NCBI RefSeq assembly: GCF_014649955.1
Contig: NZ_BMUA01000003.1
Span: 346,456-410,455 of the forward strand
Source: Streptomyces violascens
Lineage (GTDB): Bacteria > Actinomycetota > Actinomycetes > Streptomycetales > Streptomycetaceae
DNA length: 64,000 nt
Reading direction: 5' to 3'
Shown: piece after piece, positions 24,178-32,968 of the stretch
Position numbering within the stretch: the stretch's first letter is position 1
How the letters are laid out: each line of letters begins with the position of its first letter
Notes under the pieces: model-generated
What the model was told of the DNA's origin: nothing
The model's input: the letters and a program-made list of their open reading frames with translations, nothing else
The model's database searches: none
Made by a program: the position numbers and the translations under genes

Positions 24178-24432
24178 TTACTTGTTGACGCAGGTGTTGC
24201 CGAATGCGGGGTTCAGCAGACCGATCACGGACACCGTGTTTCCGCACAGATTCACCGGTACATGGACCGGGACCTGAAGCATGTTGCCCGACAGGACGCC
24301 CGGCGAGCCCTCGGCAACGCCCTCGGCACTCGCCCCGTCCCCGTGTCCCGTGGCCGCCGCCATACCGGCTCCGAGCAGCACGATCGCGGCGCCGGCGCCC
24401 GTCGACACGGCGGACTTGGCCATTCGATTCAC
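24178..24432 (-). CDS. Short chaplin 4
   Basis: 84 residues. The signal peptide includes STGAGAAIVLLGAG and is cleaved near AAATG. An acidic-Gly spacer (GHGDGASAEGVAEG) precedes the chaplin domain SPGVLSGNMLQVPVHVPVN plus LCGNTVSVIGLLNPAFGNTC and VNK. The GTG at 24432 (VNRMAKS) is chosen since AAAGGGA lies 7 nt upstream. The in-frame ATG at 24423 is the alternative. A BldN-like promoter lies about 40 bp upstream and a small CAGGGG/CCCCTG hairpin follows the stop. Confidence 0.94.
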   Translation of the reverse strand: MNRMAKSAVSTGAGAAIVLLGAGMAAATGHGDGASAEGVAEGSPGVLSGNMLQVPVHVPVNLCGNTVSVIGLLNPAFGNTCVNK

Positions 24433-24468
24433 CGCTTTTCCCTTTCGGTTGGAGATCAGGCCACCGAT

Positions 24469-24496
24469 ACAACGACAGGGCCGTCAACTGGATACG
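24469..24496 (-). promoter_or_regulatory. BldN-like promoter of chaplin 4
   Basis: Read on the minus strand: CGTATC (24496-24491), exactly 16 nt, CGTTGT (24474-24469). It predicts a leader of about 30 nt before the GTG at 24432. Confidence 0.6.
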
Positions 24497-24719
24497 CGCG
24501 ATCCCCCGAAGGAGACACTCCGGCGTACGCATTCATGACGGAACCAGGTTGTAAATACGGTTACAGTGCTCCCCGCCGCCCCGGGTAGATCAAAGCGCGG
24601 GGAACTTGGCAGCCGGAGGACCGGTTATGCGTAATTCACAGGGCGGGACGCCGCGAGGCGAGCCCGGCAGCATCATTTGTTCAGCTTTCATTTCGAGCGC
24701 CAGACCGGAGTGACCGCGC

Positions 24720-25886
24720 ATGCCGACGAGAGCGAACTCCCCGGGCGGGCCCGGTGGGCCGGGGTCCTCGGGGGGCCTGAGTGTCCTGCACGTGGTCCAG
24801 CCCGTTGAGGGGGGCGTGGCCCGAGTCGTCACGGACCTGGTGCGGGACCAGCTGCGCGACGGATTCCGGGTCGCCGTGGCATGCCCCGAGGCCGGCCCTT
24901 TGAGCGCCGAACTGGCCCGTCTGGGTGCCCGGGTGCACCCCTGGCGGGCCACCCGCTCCCCCGGCCCCGCGCTGCTCGGCGAGACGCTGCGGGCGGCCCG
25001 CCTGATCCGGCGCGTACGTCCCGATGTCATCCACGCGCACAGCGCGAAGGCCGGCGTTGCCGCGCGGCTCGCGGTGCGCGGCAGGGTGCCCACCGTCTTC
25101 CAGCCGCACGCCTGGTCGTTCGAGGCGGTCGGCGGGATCACCGCGCGGCTTTCCCGGGGTTGGGAGCGCGCCGCCGTGCGCTGGACCTCACGGGTCGTGT
25201 GCGTCAGCGAGGGCGAGCGGGCCACGGGGCTGCGGGCCGGCGTCCTCGCACCCTGCTCGGTCATCCCCAACGGCGTCGACCTCGACCACTACCGCGCGCC
25301 CGACGACACACCGTCCGCCGACGACGCACCCCTGGTGGTCTGTGTCGGTCGGCTGTGCCGGCAAAAGGGCCAGGACGTGCTGCTCCGCGCCTGGCAGGAC
25401 GTGCGCGAGGCGGTGCCCGGCGCGCATCTCGTGCTGGTCGGCGACGGTCCGGACCTCGCGGCGCTGCGCGCGTGCACGCCCCGCTCGGTGTCCTTCGTCG
25501 GGTCGGTGTCCGACACCGCCGCCTGGTACCGGGCGGCCGATCTGGTCGTGCTGCCCTCGCGCTGGGAGGGGATGGCGCTCGCCCCCCTGGAGGCGATGGC
25601 GTGCGGCCGGCCGGTGGTGGTCACCGACGTCGGGGGCTCGGCCGAGAGCCTCGCGCCGGGACACGCCCCCCTCTGTCTCGTACCGCCGGACGAACCGGCC
25701 CGGTTGGCGCGCGCGATGACGCATCTGCTGACCAACCCGGCGCTGCGCACCGTCCTCGCCCGCCAGGGGCACGAGCACGTATCCACCACCCACGACGTGC
25801 GGCAGACGGCCCGAAGCATCGCGGAGGTGTACCGCGACGTGGCCGCCCTGCAGCGCTCCGAGCACAGGGAACGCATCAGCCAGTGA
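24720..25886 (+). CDS. GT4-family glycosyltransferase, first gene of the polysaccharide operon
   Basis: 388 residues. The N-terminal Rossmann half has LHVVQPVEGGVARVVTDLVRDQL. The C-terminal half has the nucleotide-sugar motifs VVCVGRLCRQKGQDVLLRAW and WEGMALAPLEAMACGRPVVVTDVGG, the GT4 Ex7E-like signature (EGMALAPLE). It adds a sugar to a lipid-linked intermediate at the inner membrane face; donor unknown. GGAG lies 9 nt before the ATG. The stop overlaps the next start by 4 nt. The 287 bp upstream hold the operon promoter, which I could not define. Confidence 0.9.
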   Translation: MPTRANSPGGPGGPGSSGGLSVLHVVQPVEGGVARVVTDLVRDQLRDGFRVAVACPEAGPLSAELARLGARVHPWRATRSPGPALLGETLRAARLIRRVRPDVIHAHSAKAGVAARLAVRGRVPTVFQPHAWSFEAVGGITARLSRGWERAAVRWTSRVVCVSEGERATGLRAGVLAPCSVIPNGVDLDHYRAPDDTPSADDAPLVVCVGRLCRQKGQDVLLRAWQDVREAVPGAHLVLVGDGPDLAALRACTPRSVSFVGSVSDTAAWYRAADLVVLPSRWEGMALAPLEAMACGRPVVVTDVGGSAESLAPGHAPLCLVPPDEPARLARAMTHLLTNPALRTVLARQGHEHVSTTHDVRQTARSIAEVYRDVAALQRSEHRERISQ

Positions 25887-27358
25887 CCGCGGAAAGCATC
25901 GTCCCGTCCGCCGGGGGGCCGTCCCACGGCACCGGGATGTCATCGGGAACCGTTTCGGTGGTCACGCCCCGCGAGGCGCCGGACCACTTCACCCTGCCGG
26001 CCGGGCGCCCGCGCGCGGGACGGGCGTTCGTGTCCGCCCTGCTCGCGGTGGACTGCGCGGCCGGGCTGCTCGGCATGCTCGTGCTGCCGTACTCCGGGCT
26101 GCCGCCCGGGCCCGCCGCGCTGCTCGTGGCCGCGGCGCTCGTGCTCAACGCCCAGGCCGGGCTCTACCGGCCGACGATGGCGCGGGGCGTGCTCGCCGAC
26201 GTGCCCGCGCTGTCCTTCCGCGCCCTGATCGCCTGGTGCCTGCTGTCGACCGTGCTCGCCCACCAGAGCGCGCTGGTCCACGAGCCGTCCGCCGCGCCGC
26301 TCGCGGTGTCCGCGGTCGCGACGGGCTGTGCCGTCCAGACACTGGTGAGCTGCGCGGGGCGCGGCGCCGCGCTGTGGCTGCGGCGCCGGCAGGCCGTCCG
26401 CAGGCCCCGGCCCACCCTGGTGGTGGGCCCGGCGGCCAGCGCCGTCCGTGTCACGGCCGCTCTGGTTCGCCAGTCGAGCGGCGGCATCCGGCCGGTCGGG
26501 ATGGTCGTGCCGCCGTCCGAGAGTGCCGTCGAGGCGGGGCCCGTGCCGGTGCTTCGCAGTCTGGAGGACGTCCAGCGCGCCGTCATCCAGAACGGGGTGC
26601 AGGACTGCCTGTTCACCCACGAGGCCTCGACTTCCGTGTCCCCGGCGCTGCTTGAGGCCCTGGGCTGCACCCTGTGGCAGCTGGACACGCGCGCACCCGG
26701 CCATGCCGTACCCCGTCAGCAGTCGGACGAGGTGGCCGCCTTCCCCTGCCGCCCGCTGACCACTGCCCCCGCCACCGCGCCCGCCCTGTTCTTCAAGCGG
26801 CTCCTCGACCTCGCCGTCACCGTGCCCGCGCTGATCGTCGCGGCCCCCGTCCTCGCGGTGTGTGCCCTTGTCCTGCGCCGCAGCGACGGGCCCGGGGTGC
26901 TGTTCCGGCAGGAGCGGATCGGACTCGGCGGGCGGGCGTTCACCCTCCTCAAGTTCCGTACGCTGCGCCCCGACACCGCGCACGAGGCCGCCACCCGCTG
27001 GACCATCGCCGACGACCAGCGCATGAGCCGGGCCGGGAGCTTCATGCGGCGTACGTCCCTGGACGAGCTGCCCCAGCTGTGGAACGTGATCCGCGGCGAC
27101 ATAAGCCTCGTCGGCCCCCGGCCCGAACGCCCGTATTTCGTGGCCAAGTTCAGCCAGGCGCACCCCGGCTACGCCGCCCGCCACCGGATGCCGGTCGGGC
27201 TGACCGGGCTCGCCCAGGTGCAGGGGCTGCGCGGCGACACCTCGATCGAGGACCGGGCCCGCTACGACAACTACTACATCGACCACTGGTCGCTGTGGCA
27301 GGACCTGTGCATCCTGCTGCGCACCGCGGTCTGCCTCGTCCGCCCCACGGGGAGCTGA
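25883..27358 (+). CDS. Polyprenyl-phosphate sugar-1-phosphate transferase (initiating enzyme)
   Basis: 491 residues. The family starts repeat-unit assembly by moving a hexose-1-phosphate onto undecaprenyl phosphate. Four N-terminal membrane helices (about residues 50-150) are followed by a nucleotide-binding-like soluble middle, then an anchor helix (LLDLAVTVPALIVAAPVLAV). The catalytic domain has LFRQERIGLGG, KFRTL, TSLDELPQLWNVIRGDISLV and GPRPERPYF. The start is a GTG in the GTGA overlap. A choice between glucose and galactose cannot be made from sequence. Confidence 0.92.
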   Translation: MTAESIVPSAGGPSHGTGMSSGTVSVVTPREAPDHFTLPAGRPRAGRAFVSALLAVDCAAGLLGMLVLPYSGLPPGPAALLVAAALVLNAQAGLYRPTMARGVLADVPALSFRALIAWCLLSTVLAHQSALVHEPSAAPLAVSAVATGCAVQTLVSCAGRGAALWLRRRQAVRRPRPTLVVGPAASAVRVTAALVRQSSGGIRPVGMVVPPSESAVEAGPVPVLRSLEDVQRAVIQNGVQDCLFTHEASTSVSPALLEALGCTLWQLDTRAPGHAVPRQQSDEVAAFPCRPLTTAPATAPALFFKRLLDLAVTVPALIVAAPVLAVCALVLRRSDGPGVLFRQERIGLGGRAFTLLKFRTLRPDTAHEAATRWTIADDQRMSRAGSFMRRTSLDELPQLWNVIRGDISLVGPRPERPYFVAKFSQAHPGYAARHRMPVGLTGLAQVQGLRGDTSIEDRARYDNYYIDHWSLWQDLCILLRTAVCLVRPTGS

Positions 27359-27360
27359 GC

Positions 27361-28689
27361 ATGCACGCCCTCGCGGCCGCGCCGCCGATGTCCGTCCCGG
27401 CCCCGCTGCGCCGGGCCCTGCACCTGCTGCCGCTGCTCGCCGTGATCGCCCTGCTCGCCACTCCCCCGCTGGGCGCAGAGGGCTCGGCGACCGCCGCCGA
27501 CGCGGCCTGCGGGGTGCTCGTGGTGTGGGCGGTGGTACGGGTCCTGCGCGAGAGCATCCGGCCGCTGAGCCGTACGGCCGCTCTCGTCATGGGGCTTCCG
27601 GTGACCGGGATCTGTGTCGCTGCGATGGGGGCGGCCACTCCCGGCACGGCCGTCGCCGGGCTCGGCCGCTATCTCCAGATCTTCGTGCTCGTGCCGCTCG
27701 CCGTGCTGCTCCTGCTGCGTGACCGCGACGACTTCCGCCTCGCGGCGGCGGCCGTGGTCGCGCTCGCGCTGTTCGAGGGCGGCGTCGGCGTCGTGCAGTA
27801 CCTGACGTCCACCGGCGCCTCCTACATGAACGAGGACATCCGGGCGGTCGGCACCTTCGGCGCCTCGGACATCATGGGCATGGCCACCGTGGTGTCCTGC
27901 GGGCTGCTCTGCTCGGTCGGCCTCGCCCTCGACCCCGCCCCCGCCCCCGGCGCCAGCCGCACCCACCGCCGCGCCGCGCTCGCCTGCGCGGCCCTCCTGC
28001 TGCTTCCGCTCGCCGTGTCGTTCAGCCGGGGCGCCTGGATCGCGACGGCCGTCGCGGCCTGCGCCCTGCTGCTGCTCTCCGGGGTGCGCCGCGCCCTCGC
28101 CGTCCTCGCGGTGATCGCGGCGGCCACCGTCGTCCTGGCCGGCGCGAGCGGGTCCGGCACCCAGCTGCTCCAGGAGCGGCTCGCCAGCATCACCCAGGTC
28201 GAGAGCGCCCCCGACCAGTCCGTGACCGACCGCTACACCATGTGGTCGGCCGCAGCGCTGATGTGGCGTCAGTCGCCGCTCACCGGCGTCGGCCTGAAGG
28301 GCTTCCCCGACCACCGCGACGCGAACTCCTCGCTCGCCCTGTCCTCCGGCAGCGACACCGCGGGCGCCGGCGCCGCCTTCAAGCGCCAGCCCCTGCTCTC
28401 CCCGCACAACATGTACCTCCTCGTCCTGAGCGAGCAGGGCCTGCTCGGCGTGGTCACCCTCGTCGGCGGCTGGGCCGCGCTCCTGGTCGCCGGCGTACGC
28501 AGGCTGCGCCTCACGCGCAGGCAGGGCGCCCCGATGGACTGCGCCCTGATCGCCAACGGCCTCCTGATCTGGCTGCTCGTGGACTTCTTCTACGGTGACA
28601 TCGGCGGCCCCTCGACCGCGGTGACCGCGCTCGTCCTCGGCCTCGCCGCCTGGTGGGCCCTGGCCACGCACAGGGCGGCGCGCCCGTGA
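27361..28689 (+). CDS. O-antigen-ligase-like polysaccharide polymerase (Wzy/WaaL type)
   Basis: 442 residues with about 11-12 membrane helices. A long extracytoplasmic loop near residues 270-350 carries SVTDRYTMWSAAALMWRQSPLTGVGLKGF and PLLSPHNMYLLVLSEQG, the usual signature (GVGLGxF, HNxYL) of the family. A SFSRGAWIA motif lies just before. Such proteins join lipid-linked repeat units on the outer face. It starts 3 bp after the initiating transferase and overlaps the flippase by 4 nt. Confidence 0.88.
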   Translation: MHALAAAPPMSVPAPLRRALHLLPLLAVIALLATPPLGAEGSATAADAACGVLVVWAVVRVLRESIRPLSRTAALVMGLPVTGICVAAMGAATPGTAVAGLGRYLQIFVLVPLAVLLLLRDRDDFRLAAAAVVALALFEGGVGVVQYLTSTGASYMNEDIRAVGTFGASDIMGMATVVSCGLLCSVGLALDPAPAPGASRTHRRAALACAALLLLPLAVSFSRGAWIATAVAACALLLLSGVRRALAVLAVIAAATVVLAGASGSGTQLLQERLASITQVESAPDQSVTDRYTMWSAAALMWRQSPLTGVGLKGFPDHRDANSSLALSSGSDTAGAGAAFKRQPLLSPHNMYLLVLSEQGLLGVVTLVGGWAALLVAGVRRLRLTRRQGAPMDCALIANGLLIWLLVDFFYGDIGGPSTAVTALVLGLAAWWALATHRAARP

Positions 28690-30296
28690 CGAAGATCGTT
28701 CCGCCGCTCGCACCCACGAACACACCCGAACTCGGCACCTCCGGGCGGCTGTTGGCCCGGGCCGCGCTCCTCACCGCAGGGCTCACCGTCGCCGGAGCGC
28801 TCCTCGGCCTGCTGCGCGACCAGGCCTTCGCGCACTACTTCGGCGCCGACACCGACACCGACGCCTTCCTGGTCGCCTGGACGGTCCCCGAGGTCGCGGC
28901 GACGCTGCTGATCGAGGACGGCCTGGCCTTCGTCCTCGTACCCGCGTTCAGTCTCGCCCTGGTCGGACGCGCCCGGCGCACCGGCCCCGATCCGGTACGC
29001 GCACTGGTCGCGGCCACCCTGCCCCGGCTGATGCTCGCGCTGGCCGGGGGCGGCGCGGTCCTGATCGCCGCGGCGCCCGCGATGGTCGCGGTGCTCGCGC
29101 CCGGACTGCCCCGCGCGGACCTGGCCGTCGACTGCACCCGGCTGACCGCGACCTGCGTGTTCACCTTCGGGCTCACCGGATACTGCAGCGCCGCCCTGCG
29201 CGGACACGGCCGCTTCCTGGCCCCCGCGTCGATCTACGTGGCGTACAACGTGGGCATCATCGCCCTGCTCCTGGCGCTCGGCAGGGCGTGGGGAGTGCGG
29301 GCCGCGGCGGCCGGGGTCGCCCTCGGCGGCGTCCTCATGATCCTCGTCCAGCTGCCCGCGCTGTGGCGCAGCTGGCGGGACCGGGAGCCCGCCGTCGCCC
29401 TGCCCGCCGCGCGGCGGGCCGACCGGGGCACGGCGCAGGCGCTGCGGCTCGCCCTGGTCGCCCCGATCGTGGTGTTCGCGCTCAGCCGCCAGACGCAGGT
29501 CCTCATCGAGCGGTTCCTGGCCGCCCCGCTGCCCGCCGGGGCCATCTCGCATCTGAACTACGCCCAGAAGGTGGCGCAGATGCCGATGGTGCTCTCGCTG
29601 ATGCTGTGCACGGTCACCTTCCCCGTGATCGCGCGGGCCCTTGCCGCGGGCGACACCGAGCGGGCCCGGCGCCGGGTGGAGAGCGACCTGATCGTAGCGG
29701 GCACCATCGTGCTGGTCGGCGCCTCGGTGGTGGTGGCGTGCGCCCCGCAGATCATCCAAATCCTCTTCCAGCGCGGCGCGTTCACCGTCCACGACACCGC
29801 GGCGACCGCCGACGTCATGCGCATGTACGCGCTCGGGCTCCTCGGGCAGACCCTCGTCGGGGTGCTCGCCCGCTCCTACTTCTCCGAGGCCCGGCCCCTG
29901 TGGTTCCCGGCCTGCGCCATGCTCGCCGGGCTCGCCGCGACCGCCACGGCGGGGGCCCTCGCCGTACCGGTGTGGGGCGCGCCCGGCATCGCCGCCGCCA
30001 ACGCGCTCGGCATCACCCTCACCGCGCTCCTGCTCCTGTGGGGCAGCGGGCGGCGCCGCACGGCGCTGTCCGTGCGCTGGGTGGGCGGGCAGCTCGCCCG
30101 GCTCGTGGTGGCCGCCGGCGGCGCGACCGCCGCCTGCTGGTGGGGGGCCCACGAAACCTCACATCCCGTAGTGGCACTGGCAGTTGGAGCCACCTCGTCC
30201 GTCGTCGTGTTCGCGGTCGTAGCCCGTCTGCTGCGGGTCCGGGAGTTCTGTCTGCTGTTCCGTCCCGTCACACGAAAGCTCTGGCATGCCCGTTGA
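28686..30296 (+). CDS. MurJ/MVF-like lipid-linked oligosaccharide flippase (Wzx role)
   Basis: 536 residues with 13-14 membrane helices. MurJ-like features are LLGLLRDQAFAHYFGADTDTDAFLVAWTVPE near the N-terminus, GYCSAALRGHGRFLAPA and SHLNYAQKVAQMPMVL. In this operon the expected job is flipping the lipid-linked repeat unit, not lipid II, since MurJ itself is usually encoded near the chromosome ends. That assignment is inference. The start is a GTG overlapping the polymerase stop (GTGA). Confidence 0.87.
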   Translation: MTKIVPPLAPTNTPELGTSGRLLARAALLTAGLTVAGALLGLLRDQAFAHYFGADTDTDAFLVAWTVPEVAATLLIEDGLAFVLVPAFSLALVGRARRTGPDPVRALVAATLPRLMLALAGGGAVLIAAAPAMVAVLAPGLPRADLAVDCTRLTATCVFTFGLTGYCSAALRGHGRFLAPASIYVAYNVGIIALLLALGRAWGVRAAAAGVALGGVLMILVQLPALWRSWRDREPAVALPAARRADRGTAQALRLALVAPIVVFALSRQTQVLIERFLAAPLPAGAISHLNYAQKVAQMPMVLSLMLCTVTFPVIARALAAGDTERARRRVESDLIVAGTIVLVGASVVVACAPQIIQILFQRGAFTVHDTAATADVMRMYALGLLGQTLVGVLARSYFSEARPLWFPACAMLAGLAATATAGALAVPVWGAPGIAAANALGITLTALLLLWGSGRRRTALSVRWVGGQLARLVVAAGGATAACWWGAHETSHPVVALAVGATSSVVVFAVVARLLRVREFCLLFRPVTRKLWHAR

Positions 30297-31071
30297 CACG
30301 GCAGTCGGCGACCCGTGGGGTCCACTGACTGGTTCGCGACCCCGCCCCGCCGCACCGCTGTGGGTGGCCATGTACCACTCGGTGACCCACACCACGGACG
30401 ACCCGTACCGCATCACCGTCTCCCCGCGCCGATTCGAACGGCAACTGCGCTGGCTGCGAAGACGCGGCCTCAAAGGGGTGAGCATGGCCGAGCTCATCCG
30501 GGCCCGCACGGCCGGCACCGTGCAGGGCCTGGTCGGCCTCACCTTCGACGACGGGTACGCCGACTTCACGGCCGAGGCCCTCGCGCTGCTGCGCCGCTAC
30601 GAGTGCACGGCGACCGTGTTCGTCCTGCCGGGACTGCTCGGCTCCACCAACGAGTGGGACCCGTTGGGCCCGCGCAAGCCGCTCCTCGACGAGCGCGGCA
30701 TCCAGCAGGCCGCCACCTGGGGCATGGAGGTCGCCTCGCACGGCCTGCGCCACCTCGACCTGACCCACGCCGACGAGGACACCCTGCGCCGCGAGGTGCA
30801 CGAGAGCAGGCAGCTCCTCCTCGACCTGGTCGGGCACGACGTGGCGGGCTTCTGCTACCCGTACGGCGCTGTCGACCTGCGCGCCGTCGCCGCGGTCCGC
30901 GCGGCCGGCTATCAGTACGCCTGCGCCATCGACCCGGGCCCGCTGACCGGCCGCTACGCCCTGCCGCGCGTCCACGTCGGCGAGCGCGACACCGCCTGGC
31001 GGCTGCACCTCAAGCGCGCCCTGCACCGCTGGCGCCGGCACGAGCCGGCCGATCTCCCGGAGGGCCCATGA
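30286..31071 (+). CDS. Polysaccharide deacetylase (CE4, NodB-like)
   Basis: 261 residues. CE4 motifs are present: WVAMYHSVT, TFDDGYADF (catalytic and metal Asp pair), SHGLRHLDL (the H-x3-H metal site, here H-G-L-R-H), FCYPYGAV, and a C-terminal LPRVHVG. It removes N-acetyl groups, presumably from the operon's own polymer. No signal peptide is visible, so it could act in the cytosol on lipid-linked units or leave by another route. It overlaps the flippase gene by 11 nt. Confidence 0.9.
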   Translation: MPVDTAVGDPWGPLTGSRPRPAAPLWVAMYHSVTHTTDDPYRITVSPRRFERQLRWLRRRGLKGVSMAELIRARTAGTVQGLVGLTFDDGYADFTAEALALLRRYECTATVFVLPGLLGSTNEWDPLGPRKPLLDERGIQQAATWGMEVASHGLRHLDLTHADEDTLRREVHESRQLLLDLVGHDVAGFCYPYGAVDLRAVAAVRAAGYQYACAIDPGPLTGRYALPRVHVGERDTAWRLHLKRALHRWRRHEPADLPEGP

Positions 31072-32306
31072 AGGTCCTGCACGTCATCACCGGCCTCGGC
31101 ATCGGCGGCGCCGAGCAGCAACTCCGGCTGCTGCTGCGCCAGTTGCCCTACGAGGCCGACGTCGTCACGCTCACCAACCCCGGCGCCGTGGCCCGCGCCA
31201 TCGTCCGCGACGGCGGCCGGGTGCGGAACCTGGACATGACCGGCAACCGCGACCTCACGGCGGTCCCCCGCCTGACCAGGCTCATCCGGCGCGGCCACTA
31301 CGACGTCGTCCACACCCACCTGTACCGGGCCTGCCTGTACGGCCGCATCGCGGCGAGGCTCGCCGGGGTGCGCACCATCGTCGCCACCGAGCACTCGCTG
31401 GGCGAGGCCCGCATCGAGGGCCGCCGGCTCGGCCCCGCCGTACGCGGCCTCTACCTGGCGAGCGAACGGCTCGGCACCACGACCGTCGCGGTGTCCCCCA
31501 CCATCGCGCGACGCCTGGTCCGCTGGGGTGTGCCCGAGCGCCGCATCCAGGTGGTCCCGAACGGCATCGACGCCGCCCGGTTCGCCTACAGCATCCCCGC
31601 CCGCGTCTCCGTACGCCATCAACTCGGGCTGCCGACCAGGGCGTTCGTGATCGGCGCGGTCGGCAGACTGACCGCGGGCAAGCGGTTCCACGTCCTCATC
31701 GACGCGCTCGCCGCACTCCCGGACGCCTGGCTGGTGATCGCGGGCGGAGGCGCACAGGAACAGCCGCTGCGGGCCCGCGCCGAACGGCTCGGCGTGGCCG
31801 CCCGGGTGGTCTTCGCGGGCGAGTGCGTCCAGGACGGCACGACCCCGGCGGGCCATCGCCCGAGCCTGGCCGGGCTCCTCTCCGCGGTGGACTGCCTGGC
31901 CTCCCCCTCCTGCGAGGAGGCCTTCGGCCTGGCCGTCGTGGAGGGCCTGGCGGCCGGGCTCCCGGTGGCGTACGTGACCTGCCCGGCGATCGACGACCTG
32001 CCCGCCGGATCCGCACCCGGCGCGCTGCGCACCGGCCGCACGGCCGCCGCGTTCACCGACGTACTGGGCACATTCCAGCGCGCGGCCCGCACCCGCCTCC
32101 CCGTCCCCGACGCGGTGCGCAACTACTGCGTGACCACGACCTCGGCCCAGCTGGTCCAGGTGTACGAGGCGGCCGTGGCCCGCGCGCCGCGGCCGCACCC
32201 GGCGTACGACCGGGCCGGCATCCGCGTGCCCAGCCCGGCGCACGCCCCGACGGACGCCCCGACGGACGTCTCGACGAACAACTCGGCGAAAGAGGAGTCC
32301 AGATGA
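31068..32306 (+). CDS. GT4-family glycosyltransferase 2
   Basis: 412 residues. MKVLHVITGLGIGGAEQQLRLLL is the standard GT4 N-terminus. VVHTHLYRACLYGRIAARLAG and TIVATEHSLGE follow. The donor domain has VVPNGIDAARF, IGAVGRLTAGKRFHVLIDAL and SPSCEEAFGLAVVEGLAAGLPVAYV. It is coupled to the deacetylase (ATGA) and to the chain-length gene. The last 40 residues are a Pro/Thr-rich extension absent from typical members. Confidence 0.9.
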   Translation: MKVLHVITGLGIGGAEQQLRLLLRQLPYEADVVTLTNPGAVARAIVRDGGRVRNLDMTGNRDLTAVPRLTRLIRRGHYDVVHTHLYRACLYGRIAARLAGVRTIVATEHSLGEARIEGRRLGPAVRGLYLASERLGTTTVAVSPTIARRLVRWGVPERRIQVVPNGIDAARFAYSIPARVSVRHQLGLPTRAFVIGAVGRLTAGKRFHVLIDALAALPDAWLVIAGGGAQEQPLRARAERLGVAARVVFAGECVQDGTTPAGHRPSLAGLLSAVDCLASPSCEEAFGLAVVEGLAAGLPVAYVTCPAIDDLPAGSAPGALRTGRTAAAFTDVLGTFQRAARTRLPVPDAVRNYCVTTTSAQLVQVYEAAVARAPRPHPAYDRAGIRVPSPAHAPTDAPTDVSTNNSAKEESR

Positions 32307-32968
32307 GCAGATTCTCCGGCCCGCGGCAGCGTCACAGCATCCGCCGCCCGCTGCGCTCCCGGCCGCTGCCGCGCTGGTGGCCGCTGCCCGTCTTCGCGCT
32401 GCTCGGCGCGACGGCGGGCGGCGTGTACGGCGTGGTGAAGACCCCGGAGTACACCGCGACCAGCTATGTCGTGGTCACCCCCGCCGAGAAGGCCGACCCG
32501 TCGGTCGCGCTCGGCTTCGCCCAGGCGTACGGGAGGGTCGCGACCGAGGTCGCGGTCATCGGGGACGCCCAGGTGTGGGCGGGCGTGAGCGCGAACACCC
32601 TGCGCGGCAGCGTGCAGACGGCGACCTCCCCCGACGCGCCGATGATCGCGATCACGGCCACCTCGGCCCGGGCCGGGGACGCCGCGGGCATGGCCAACGC
32701 GGTGGCCCGGGCCCTCACCGTGAACGGCACCCACACCCTGGCCGACACCGGGGTGAAGGTGGTGCAGTTCTCGCGCGCGGCCAAGCCCCTGACCCCCTCG
32801 TCCCCGTCGGCCGTGCTGACCACGCTGGTGGGCGGCTGCGCGGGCGGACTCCTCGGCGGCCTCACCCTCCTGGCCCGGCCTCGCCGCAGGCCCGAATCCG
32901 GTGCCGAGGTCGCGGCCTCGGTACCGGCCCCGGCCGGCGCCGCCTCCGTACCGCAGGAGGTCGGCTGA
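32303..32968 (+). CDS. Wzz-like chain-length determinant fragment-type protein
   Basis: 221 residues. Two membrane helices (LPVFALLGATAGGVYGVV near residue 32; LTTLVGGCAGGLLGGLTLLA near 174) bracket an extracytoplasmic domain. That domain matches the Wzz N-terminal fold (PEYTATSYVVVTPA, ANTLRGSVQTATSPDAPMIAITATS). The cytosolic BY-kinase half is absent, so no tyrosine kinase regulates this copy in cis. It sets or tunes polymer length with the polymerase. Confidence 0.82.
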   Translation: MSRFSGPRQRHSIRRPLRSRPLPRWWPLPVFALLGATAGGVYGVVKTPEYTATSYVVVTPAEKADPSVALGFAQAYGRVATEVAVIGDAQVWAGVSANTLRGSVQTATSPDAPMIAITATSARAGDAAGMANAVARALTVNGTHTLADTGVKVVQFSRAAKPLTPSSPSAVLTTLVGGCAGGLLGGLTLLARPRRRPESGAEVAASVPAPAGAASVPQEVG